A stretch of 9,571 nt of DNA, taken from positions 1 through 9,571 of the forward strand of contig JAJZFE010000515.1 of NCBI GenBank assembly GCA_021798655.1, given 5' to 3'. This DNA is from Acidobacteriota bacterium (GTDB lineage Bacteria > Acidobacteriota > Terriglobia > Terriglobales > Acidobacteriaceae). This document shows, piece by piece, positions 1 to 5,853 of the stretch. Position numbers and translations under genes: made by a program. Numbering within the stretch: the stretch's first letter is position 1; each line of letters begins with the position of its first letter. Below the pieces are notes generated by a model that saw nothing but the letters and a program-made list of their open reading frames with translations, did no database searches and was not told the origin of the DNA.

Positions 1-882
1 CCTTACCTCCTGCACGCCCGACGTGAAGTAGGTAATCAACCCCAGCAGCCGGTAGGCCGCATGGATCAGCCGGTTCAACCCCGGCTCCTCCAGCCCAGCC
101 GCCTCCAGAAATTCGGTCCGCTCAGCCGGCTCCAGTTGTGCAATCTCGGCCTCCATCGCGCCGCATATCCGCACCACCTCGCTGCCCTCTTCGGCCGCGC
201 GCTGCTCCACCAGCCGGGTGTACGCATTGCCGTCGACGATGCCCGCCTCATCCACATTTGCCACATACAACTGCGGCTTCATCGTGATCAGGAACAGATC
301 GCGCGCCACAGCCTTCTCATCATCGGTCAACTCTGCGGTACGCGCCGGCTTGCCCGCATTCAGCGCCTCCGAGAGCTTCACAATCGCCGACAGCTCGCTC
401 TTCTGCGCAGCCGTCGCCGACTGACTCTTCGCTGCCTTCTCGGCCTTCGTCCGCCGCTTCTCGACCGTATCCAGGTCGGCCAGCAGCAGCTCCGTGTTGA
501 TGATGTCGATGTCGTGCAGCGGATTCACGCCGCCCGCCACGTGGATCACCTCAGCATCTTCAAAGCACCGCACCACATGCAGAATCGCGTCTGTCTGACG
601 AATGTGCGAGAGGAACTGGTTGCCCAGGCCTTCGCCCTTGCTCGCTCCCTCCACAATCCCGGCGATGTCCACGAACTCCATCGTCGTGGGCACAATGGAG
701 TTTGGCTTCACCATGGTCACAATGCGATCCATGCGCGCATCGGGCACGGGCACAATCCCGACATTCGGGTCGATGGTACAGAACGGGTAGTTTGCAGCCG
801 CAGCCTTCGAGGCCGTCAGCGCGTTGAAGATGGTGGACTTGCCGACGTTCGGCAGCCCGACGATTCCGCAGTTCAGAGGCAT
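1..882 (-). CDS. ychF: YchF/OLA1-family ribosome-associated ATPase, C-terminus cut by window edge
   Basis: Universally conserved P-loop NTPase of the Obg/OLA1 group, cytosolic, associated with ribosomes; characterised members hydrolyse ATP rather than GTP and are linked to translation and oxidative-stress responses. Visible in the 294 residues: the G1 loop GLPNVGKST at about 9-17, the G3 motif DIAG at 72-75, a charged helical insertion at about 128-200 (lysine/glutamate-rich, likely the family's coiled-coil arm), and NVDE at 209-212 in place of the NKxD guanine-specificity motif, which is the hallmark of this ATP-preferring subfamily. The last residues seen ([10 protein letters not shown]) enter the C-terminal TGS domain; relatives are about 363 residues, so roughly 70 residues lie beyond position 1. 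The start at 882 gives the canonical N-terminus [17 protein letters not shown] weak AAGGA ribosome site lies about a dozen bases upstream. It diverges from the monooxygenase gene at 1005. Identity is very secure. Confidence 0.96.
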   Translation of the reverse strand, partial: MPLNCGIVGLPNVGKSTIFNALTASKAAAANYPFCTIDPNVGIVPVPDARMDRIVTMVKPNSIVPTTMEFVDIAGIVEGASKGEGLGNQFLSHIRQTDAILHVVRCFEDAEVIHVAGGVNPLHDIDIINTELLLADLDTVEKRRTKAEKAAKSQSATAAQKSELSAIVKLSEALNAGKPARTAELTDDEKAVARDLFLITMKPQLYVANVDEAGIVDGNAYTRLVEQRAAEEGSEVVRICGAMEAEIAQLEPAERTEFLEAAGLEEPGLNRLIHAAYRLLGLITYFTSGVQEVR

Positions 883-943
883 GAGTTCGTAGGATCCTTT
901 ACCTCTCTATTGGAACATGCGCAGCGCCTCCTTGCAGCAGCAC

Positions 944-957
944 CCGGTTCGCACCGG
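944..957. other. Short perfect hairpin in the ychF leader
   Basis: CCGGT and ACCGG arms of five bases enclose four bases. Read on the minus strand, as in a ychF transcript, the loop is GCGA, which fits the stable GNRA tetraloop class. It sits 62-75 bases upstream of the ychF start in the 122-base divergent gap (883-1004). Whether it lies inside the transcript depends on an unmapped promoter. Function unknown. Confidence 0.35.
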
Positions 958-993
958 ACGCCGCGCCTGAGTCCAACCTGCATCGACCTCATC

Positions 994-999
994 TAATCT
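994..999 (+). promoter_or_regulatory. Possible -10 element giving a leaderless monooxygenase transcript
   Basis: The hexamer TAATCT ends five bases before the ATG at 1005, and no purine-rich ribosome site precedes that ATG. A -10 box (TAnnnT form) at this spacing would start transcription at or next to the ATG. I see no convincing -35 box. This is inference from spacing and from the missing Shine-Dalgarno only. Confidence 0.3.
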
Positions 1000-1004
1000 T
1001 CATC

Positions 1005-2054
1005 ATGCAGGTAGGCATTGACAGCTTCGTCGAGACCGTCCTCGGCTCCAACCGTTCGCCTGCGGAGTTGGGCGCTCAACGCGTCCGCGAGCTCCTTGAC
1101 GAGATCGAGCTGGCCGACCGCTCCGGCGTCGACGTCTACGGCATCGGCGAACATCATCGCGAAGAGTACATCGCTTCGTCGCCCGCAGTCCTGCTCGCCG
1201 CCGCTGCCGCGCGCACCCGGAACATCCGCCTTACCTCAGCGGTTACGGTCCTCAGCTCTGACGATCCTGTGCGCGTCTTCCAGGACTTCGCCACCCTCGA
1301 CCTCATCTCTCAGGGCCGCGCGGAGATCATCGTCGGCCGCGGCTCCTTCATCGAGTCCTATCCGCTCTTCGGCTATGACACGCAGTACTACGACGAGCTC
1401 TTCGCCGAGAAGCTTGACCTGTTGCTGAAGCTGCGCGAGCAGACCCGCGTCGAGTGGCAGGGCAAACACCGCGCCTCGCTCACCGGACAAGGCGTCTGGC
1501 CGCGCCCGCTGCAGCCGCAACTGCCCATCCGCCTCGGCGTCGGCGGAACCCCTGAGTCCTTCGCACGCGCCGGATTGCTCGGCCTGCCGCTGACGGTTGC
1601 GATCATCGGCGGCGAGCCCCACCGCTTCCGCCCTCTCGTTGACCTGTACCGCGAAGCCGGTCGCCGCGCCGGCCACGCACCTGAGTCGCTTGACGTAGCC
1701 GTCCACGCCATTGGCTTCCTCGCCGACACCACCCGGCAGGCCGCCGACACCCTCTGGCCCGCCTACTCCACCACCTTCACTCGCATCGGCCGCGAGCGCG
1801 GCTGGCCTCCAACGACCCGCGCCGCCTTCGACGCCCAGTGTTCCGGGCAGGGAGCTTTCTTCGTCGGCGATCCGGACACCGTCACCCGCAAGATGTGGAA
1901 CGTGAGTGATGCGCTCGGCGGTGTCTCGCGGATCACCCTGATGATGAGCGGCGGCCCACTGCCCCACGCCAGCATGCTCCGCGCCATCGAGCTGCTGGGG
2001 GCCGAGGTTGGCCTGGCTGTCCACCAGCCGGTGCCGGCTACGACCCAGCGCTGA
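1005..2054 (+). CDS. Luciferase-like (LLM) flavin-dependent oxidoreductase
   Basis: A 349-residue TIM-barrel flavoprotein of the bacterial luciferase-like monooxygenase superfamily, expected to use reduced FMN in the cytosol; substrate unknown. Family marks are visible in order: strand one with MQVGIDSF at the N-terminus, the GIGEHHREEY motif (E49-H50-H51) typical of this subgroup, SSPAVLLAAAAARTRNIRLTS at about 58-78 and TVLSSDDPVRVFQDFATLD at about 81-99. Then come the GRGSFIESYPLFGYD segment at about 111-125 and a C-terminal GDPDTV stretch contacting flavin phosphate in relatives. It resembles the uncharacterised 'LLM family oxidoreductase' proteins of about 340-350 residues, so it appears full length. 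The ATG at 1005 gives the expected N-terminus and lacks an obvious ribosome site. It diverges from ychF and is followed by a 233-base gap, so it is probably monocistronic. Family placement is firm; the reaction cannot be named. Confidence 0.9.
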   Translation: MQVGIDSFVETVLGSNRSPAELGAQRVRELLDEIELADRSGVDVYGIGEHHREEYIASSPAVLLAAAAARTRNIRLTSAVTVLSSDDPVRVFQDFATLDLISQGRAEIIVGRGSFIESYPLFGYDTQYYDELFAEKLDLLLKLREQTRVEWQGKHRASLTGQGVWPRPLQPQLPIRLGVGGTPESFARAGLLGLPLTVAIIGGEPHRFRPLVDLYREAGRRAGHAPESLDVAVHAIGFLADTTRQAADTLWPAYSTTFTRIGRERGWPPTTRAAFDAQCSGQGAFFVGDPDTVTRKMWNVSDALGGVSRITLMMSGGPLPHASMLRAIELLGAEVGLAVHQPVPATTQR

Positions 2055-2135
2055 CCACTGCGAAACGCGCATGCAGCGTGCAGCCACAGGGCCGCACGAA
2101 TCGTTGCGCCGGACCTCCCGAGTAGAAATCTTTGG

Positions 2136-2166
2136 GTACATGTGCATGCAAAGTTTTGCACAGTAC
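2136..2166. promoter_or_regulatory. Imperfect dyad upstream of secreted protein gene; candidate operator or hairpin
   Basis: Outer arms GTACATGTGCA and TGCACAGTAC are complementary except for one unpaired base, giving about ten pairs around a ten-base centre. Nested inside is a second perfect dyad, TGCAAA-GT-TTTGCA (2147-2160). It lies 82 bases after the monooxygenase stop and 122 bases before the next start, in a locally AT-richer stretch. No T-run follows, so an operator is at least as likely as a terminator. Confidence 0.4.
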
Positions 2167-2237
2167 TAAAGATTGCTCTTTCGTACCAGGTTGATTGCAA
2201 AGGAGAAATGCTTTGGTGATGCAGGTGCTTCTATCAA

Positions 2238-2266
2238 GGTCGTAAAGATGTAAACCATCTACGACC
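2238..2266 (+). promoter_or_regulatory. Leader hairpin just upstream of the secreted protein gene
   Basis: GGTCGT plus AGATG (2238-2243 and 2246-2250) pair with CATCT plus ACGACC (2256-2266), an 11-pair stem with an AA bulge and a five-base loop TAAAC. The stem ends 11 bases before the GGAGG ribosome site at 2278-2282. This position suits an mRNA stability or translation-control element, but no T-run follows and no known riboswitch class is recognised. Confidence 0.45.
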
Positions 2267-2287
2267 AGAAATCGATTGGAGGTACTG

Positions 2288-2950
2288 ATGCTTCACTTTT
2301 CCCTCAAGATTGTTACTACGCTGGCGCTCGTTACGGCGCTATCTGCGGCTACGGCGAGCCTGGCGCAAATGCAAGCTACGCCCGTCTCCGCGTCCACGAC
2401 CTCGCGGTCCAACCATTCGCTCGCTCAGCAGAATGTAACCTGGCATGACACCACGCCGAACCAGACGATCACGGCGCATGTTCGCAACGGCGTGCTCACA
2501 ATTGATGGCATGGTGGGCAAGGTTCAGTTGAACTATAACATTGAGCGCACAGGGTTTATGTACTTCTTTGTTCCGGGCGTGGGAACCGCGGTTGTGTCCA
2601 TGTCTCCCATCGCGGACGGGGTGAAGGTGCCCAATGCGTTCGATGGAGACAAGCTGGCGTTTACTGCGGGCGGACACTCGTTCGAGCTCAGCAGCGAGGG
2701 CAATCTGCTCTCGAAGAAGAAGCAGGCGAAGGCCGATGTGTACGTAAGGCTTGACAGTGCAACAGTTGCGTTAGGCCGGTACCCGAAGATGGGCTTCGGC
2801 AATACAACCGAACCGCCCTATGTCTGGCCGCTCTCCGAGGTCGCGCCGCAGGAGAAAGTGGACTATGTGGTGACGCCGCCACCGATGCCCAAGAGTATAC
2901 TGCCGCAGACGGTGGAGACGGCTTCCACCCATTCGCAGGGCAGCCACTAG
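2288..2950 (+). CDS. Secreted protein of unknown function
   Basis: A 220-residue protein I do not recognise. The N-terminus is a clear Sec signal peptide: Lys7, then a hydrophobic run IVTTLALVTALSAATASLA, with likely cleavage after Ala26 (SLA). The mature part has no cysteine. It begins with a Ser/Thr-rich stretch (about 33-45) and continues as alternating polar/hydrophobic segments suggesting beta structure (about 60-165), with a lysine cluster KKKQAK at 143-148. It ends in a Pro- and His/Ser-rich tail. No membrane segment or enzyme motif is seen. The ATG at 2288 is chosen because GGAGG (2278-2282) sits five bases upstream; the in-frame TTG at 2276 overlaps that site and is less likely. It converges on cysE and is preceded by a structured leader, suggesting its own promoter. 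Likely periplasmic or surface-located; role unknown. Confidence 0.8.
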   Translation: MLHFSLKIVTTLALVTALSAATASLAQMQATPVSASTTSRSNHSLAQQNVTWHDTTPNQTITAHVRNGVLTIDGMVGKVQLNYNIERTGFMYFFVPGVGTAVVSMSPIADGVKVPNAFDGDKLAFTAGGHSFELSSEGNLLSKKKQAKADVYVRLDSATVALGRYPKMGFGNTTEPPYVWPLSEVAPQEKVDYVVTPPPMPKSILPQTVETASTHSQGSH

Positions 2951-3007
2951 CGCGACATGGTGTGAGTTTCGTGTGCATCTCAGCGCAAAGTTGGGCTGCA
3001 GGACGAC

Positions 3008-3024
3008 ACTCTCAGCAGAGTTTT
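3008..3024 (+). terminator. Weak hairpin with short T tail after the secreted protein gene
   Basis: ACTCT-CAGC-AGAGT followed by TTT, 57 bases past the stop at 2950. The stem is only five pairs and the T tract short, so it is a marginal intrinsic terminator candidate. Confidence 0.25.
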
Positions 3025-3064
3025 CAGTTGCAGGTTTGAAGAAGGTTCGGCGGGAGTCGGGGAG

Positions 3065-3115
3065 CGAGGGGATCTGAGTGGTTGGCCATGACGGCCGACG
3101 GGTCAGATCCCCTCG
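3065..3115. repeat. Perfect 13-base inverted repeat overlapping the cysE 3' end; terminator or dispersed palindromic element
   Basis: CGAGGGGATCTGA (3065-3077) and TCAGATCCCCTCG (3103-3115) are exact reverse complements separated by 25 bases. The spacer holds a nested GGCC-N5-GGCC pair that would lengthen the hairpin. Read on the minus strand, the first arm is the last codons of cysE plus its TGA, so the stem forms exactly at the end of the cysE message. It lies between convergent genes and could serve both as a terminator. No T-run follows on either strand, so a factor-assisted terminator, RNA-stabilising hairpin or REP-like repeat is equally possible. Confidence 0.65.
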
Positions 3116-3864
3116 CCGTTGGCGACGAAGTCGGCGCGGGCCTGTTGCTCGCTGCGGTACTGGGCGCGTTCCTCCTGCTCGGCCACGAGGCCGCTGGCAG
3201 GCTCCACGGGGAGGGTCGGGTGGAGTTCGCCGTCGAGGCGCTCGACGCGGCACTGGAGAGATTTGACCTGGTCGGCGAGGGCGATGATGACATCGGAGAG
3301 TGGGTCGTTGATCTCGCGGGGGTCGGTGATGAGGACGCGCTTGCCGGACTGGTAGACGATGTGGGCAGGGACGCCGACGACGGTGGAGTCCGGCGGGACG
3401 TCGCGGAGGACGACCGAGCCGGCGCCGACGCGGGAGTTCTCGCCGATGGTAATGTTGCCGAGGATGTTGGCGTTGTTGCCGACGAAGATGTTGTCGCGGA
3501 GGGTGGGGTGGCGCTTGCCGCCGATCTTGCCGGTGCCGCCGAGGGTGACGCCCTGATAGAGGGTGACGTCGTTGCCGACGATGGCGGTCTCGCCGATGAC
3601 GACGCCCATGCCGTGGTCGATGAACAGGCGGCGGCCGATGGTGGCGCCGGGATGGATCTCGATGCCGGTCCAGAAGCGGACGACCTGGGAACCAAGGCGG
3701 GCGATGAGTTTGAAGTGGCGGCACCAGAGCCAGTGGTTGATGTGGTGCGCCCAGACTGCGTGCAGGCCGGGATAGCAGAGCAGCACCATGAGCCGCGAGC
3801 TGGCCGCCGGGTCGCGCTCGAGGATGATGCGGGTGTCTTCGCGGATGGATTCGAAGAGGTTCAT
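3103..3864 (-). CDS. cysE: Serine O-acetyltransferase
   Basis: Cytosolic enzyme transferring acetyl from acetyl-CoA to L-serine, giving O-acetylserine, the first committed step of cysteine synthesis. The 253-residue protein has an N-terminal helical part (1-65), then a left-handed beta-helix of hexapeptide repeats (about 66-165). Catalytic-site motifs are GIEIHPGA (Glu69, where E. coli has Asp) and FIDHGMG (His84), followed by [13 protein letters not shown] and the acetyl-CoA-binding GSVVLRDVP region. The core matches the shorter bacterial type (EpsC/SrpH-like), but there is an extra tail of about 85 residues with a probable coiled coil (about 186-212) and a terminal GEGI. That end resembles the CysK-docking tail of enterobacterial CysE. 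The start [10 protein letters not shown] at 3864 is the family start; an in-frame ATG at 3963 adds 33 unconserved basic residues. No clear ribosome site precedes 3864. Confidence 0.95.
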   Translation of the reverse strand: MNLFESIREDTRIILERDPAASSRLMVLLCYPGLHAVWAHHINHWLWCRHFKLIARLGSQVVRFWTGIEIHPGATIGRRLFIDHGMGVVIGETAIVGNDVTLYQGVTLGGTGKIGGKRHPTLRDNIFVGNNANILGNITIGENSRVGAGSVVLRDVPPDSTVVGVPAHIVYQSGKRVLITDPREINDPLSDVIIALADQVKSLQCRVERLDGELHPTLPVEPASGLVAEQEERAQYRSEQQARADFVANGEGI

Positions 3865-4144
3865 GGCTGGGATGATGATAGCGCGGGTGCGGGTGCTGGG
3901 GCTTTCCCTGCTCAATTCTCTGCGCCGGGATCGTGCGAGGGGGAGGGGGATGAGGATGTCCAAGCCTCATTTGCCGGAGATGGGGTGCATGGTGGCTGAG
4001 CGGGCATGAGCAGTCTGTAGCCCATAAGGAGTGGGGACGGAGGGAGCAGGGCGGGACAGCCTACGGGACAGCCTAATGGAGACAGGCGAGTCGGCCGATA
4101 GAGGAACTATGTCCAAGGGGTGAGGAGCTACGGAAGGTTTGAAA
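3865..4144. promoter_or_regulatory. Divergent intergenic region between cysE and the EAL phosphodiesterase
   Basis: A 280-base gap that must hold the promoters of both genes. On the cysE side the minus strand reads TATCAT ten bases before the cysE ATG, a possible -10 box for a nearly leaderless message. On the other side the purine-rich GGAAGG (4132-4137) lies seven bases before the phosphodiesterase ATG. The only distinct repeat is the tandem at 4052-4075. I see no convincing small gene or RNA here. Confidence 0.5.
4052..4075. repeat. Perfect tandem duplication of a 12-base unit
   Basis: CGGGACAGCCTA occurs twice head to tail with no mismatch, starting 93 bases before the phosphodiesterase ATG. 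It could be two adjacent regulator half-sites on one face of the helix (12-base period is close to one turn) or a recent slippage product. Confidence 0.7.
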
Positions 4145-5773
4145 ATGTGTCGTGTGGTGGCAAAGTGCATGGCTGCGGTCCTGGTGGCTACGGTTACAGC
4201 GCTGGTGTTGGGCGTGTCGGCTGGGTATGTGCTGGCGCGCACGATTGTGCTGCGCGTGGCCGAGGACCGGCTCATCCACCAGACGGTGCGCAGCCTGGCC
4301 GCTGCGGATGCTGATACTGCAGTCGCACGCGACGCGCTGGCGGCGATGAATGCGTCACCCTATGCTTACTGCTCGGACGCCGAGCTGACGTACTTCCGGC
4401 ATATTCTGTTCCGTTCGGTGTACCTGCGAGAGGGTGGGCGGATGGGTGCCGATGGACGCATCGATTGCTCCACGACGCTGGGCCGGGACGCGCTGCCGCA
4501 GGAGCGGTTCAAGGCGGTTGACACGGAGAGAGACGGCTCCCGCGTGTACTGGAACCTGGCTCCGTTCCGCACCTCGAAGGAGGCGACCTCGGTGCTGCAG
4601 GAAGGCACGTCCTATGTGGACGGGGCCATGCAGACGCACAGTGAGGGGCTGCCGCCCGGAGCCAGCATGACGCTGACCCTGCGCGATGTCCACGGTCAAT
4701 CGATCAACCTGTCTGCGACGGGCGTGTCGTTTGTAAAGAACGGCTATCGAAGCGTGGACGGAATCCTGTCGGACACGCGCTGCTCGGTGCATGATCCCTA
4801 TTGCGTGACCGGGTCGATCCCCGAGGTGGAGGCGTTTCACCTGGGACGGTCCATGTTTGCGGCATGCATGACGCTGATGGGCGTGGTCGGCCTGGTGTTT
4901 GGCCTGGGTTGGTCGTTCGTGTTGTGCCACAAGTGGACTCGGGGGCAACAACTGCGAAGGGCTATTCGCCGAGATGAGCTGAGGATTGCCTACCAGCCGG
5001 TGGTGGACCTGGCCAGTGGCCGGATTGTGGGCGCGGAGGCCCTGGCACGCTGGAGGGATGAGGATGGGCTGGAGGTGCCCCCGGATGTATTTATCCCGCT
5101 GGCGGAGCACGGAGGGTTCGTGGGCGAGATTACGCGACTGGTGTTGCGGCACGTACTGTGCGATCTCGGCGACCTGCTGCGCTCTGTCCCCGACTTTCAA
5201 GTGCATGTGAATGTAACCGCGTGGGACCTGGCTGCGGCGGGGTTTGTGCCCAGGATGGAAGTGGTGCTGGAGAGGGCCGGGGTGAGCCCGGAGAGTGTGG
5301 CGATCGAGATCACCGAGACCTCGACGGCGAACAATCCAAGAGCGATAGAGGCCATCCGGCAGATGCGGCTGGCGGGGCACCGCGTGTACATTGATGATTT
5401 CGGGACGGGGTATTCGAGCCTCGGTTATTTGCAGGAGCTGTCGGTGGACGCGATCAAGATCGACAAGGTGTTTACGCGAGCCATCGGGACCGGCTCGTTG
5501 AACGTGAATCTTCTGCCGCAGATCCTCGCGATGGCCGAGGCACTGCACCTGGAGATTGTGGTGGAGGGCATTGAGAACGCAGAGCAGGCGCGCTACTTTG
5601 CCACGGGCAAGCGCATTCGCGGCCAGGGCTGGCTCTATGGCCGGCCGATGCCGGCGGCCGAGTTTCTGGAGGTGCTGGCCGTGGACCGGGAGCGCCCGGA
5701 GTGGAAGATCATGCAGGATGGATACGGCCAGGACCGGCGTTACACATCACCGACCGCGTCCACGACGGCGTAG
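4145..5773 (+). CDS. Membrane CSS-EAL cyclic-di-GMP phosphodiesterase
   Basis: A 542-residue inner-membrane protein. Order: transmembrane helix (about 9-31), periplasmic CSS domain (about 32-236), second transmembrane helix (about 237-261), cytoplasmic EAL domain (about 270-512), short polar tail. The CSS domain shows both signature cysteines, Cys76-Ser-Asp and Cys108-Ser-Thr, the second after DGRI as in the family; in characterised E. coli relatives a disulfide here inhibits the enzyme and the free thiols favour activity. Two further periplasmic cysteines are Cys213 and Cys220. The EAL domain has the full catalytic set: EAL at 298-300, Asn356, Glu388 in EITE, DDFGTGYSSL with Asp417-Asp418, Lys438, Glu474 in VVEGIE and Gln494, so it should hydrolyse c-di-GMP to pGpG. 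The ATG at 4145 is favoured over TTG at 4139 because GGAAGG is seven bases upstream. Divergent from cysE, convergent with cysK. Confidence 0.93.
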   Translation: MCRVVAKCMAAVLVATVTALVLGVSAGYVLARTIVLRVAEDRLIHQTVRSLAAADADTAVARDALAAMNASPYAYCSDAELTYFRHILFRSVYLREGGRMGADGRIDCSTTLGRDALPQERFKAVDTERDGSRVYWNLAPFRTSKEATSVLQEGTSYVDGAMQTHSEGLPPGASMTLTLRDVHGQSINLSATGVSFVKNGYRSVDGILSDTRCSVHDPYCVTGSIPEVEAFHLGRSMFAACMTLMGVVGLVFGLGWSFVLCHKWTRGQQLRRAIRRDELRIAYQPVVDLASGRIVGAEALARWRDEDGLEVPPDVFIPLAEHGGFVGEITRLVLRHVLCDLGDLLRSVPDFQVHVNVTAWDLAAAGFVPRMEVVLERAGVSPESVAIEITETSTANNPRAIEAIRQMRLAGHRVYIDDFGTGYSSLGYLQELSVDAIKIDKVFTRAIGTGSLNVNLLPQILAMAEALHLEIVVEGIENAEQARYFATGKRIRGQGWLYGRPMPAAEFLEVLAVDRERPEWKIMQDGYGQDRRYTSPTASTTA

Positions 5774-5826
5774 ACCAATAGACCGGGCTTGAGACGTGAC
5801 CCCTCTGCGATGCGGGTATATGTTGC

Positions 5827-5839
5827 GGGCCTTTGGCCC
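5827..5839. terminator. GC hairpin between convergent phosphodiesterase and cysK genes
   Basis: GGGCC-TTT-GGCCC, five GC pairs with a three-base loop, in the 80-base gap between the two stops. There is no T-run on either side, so termination is only inferred from its position between convergent genes. Confidence 0.35.
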
Positions 5840-5853
5840 CCGGGGTGGATGCG

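Noticed and set aside
61..996. Long plus-strand open frame opposite ychF
   Set aside because: It is antisense to an unmistakable ychF, is low-complexity His/Arg/Leu-rich and shows no domain; a by-product of GC-rich codon use.
1236..2147. 303-codon minus-strand frame opposite the monooxygenase gene
   Set aside because: Composition is typical of an antisense shadow and the plus-strand gene has clear family motifs.
3865..3963. N-terminal extension of CysE to the ATG at 3963
   Set aside because: The added 33 residues are basic and unlike family N-termini; [10 protein letters not shown] at 3864 is the expected beginning.
2771..3999. Long frames on both strands over cysE (2771-3970 minus, 3082-3999 plus)
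   Set aside because: Pro/His/Arg-rich or Gly/Asp/Val-rich shadows of cysE; no motifs, and they run through the convergent gap.
4355..5548. 397-codon minus-strand frame opposite the EAL gene
   Set aside because: Shadow of an intact EAL domain with all catalytic residues; no recognisable domain of its own.
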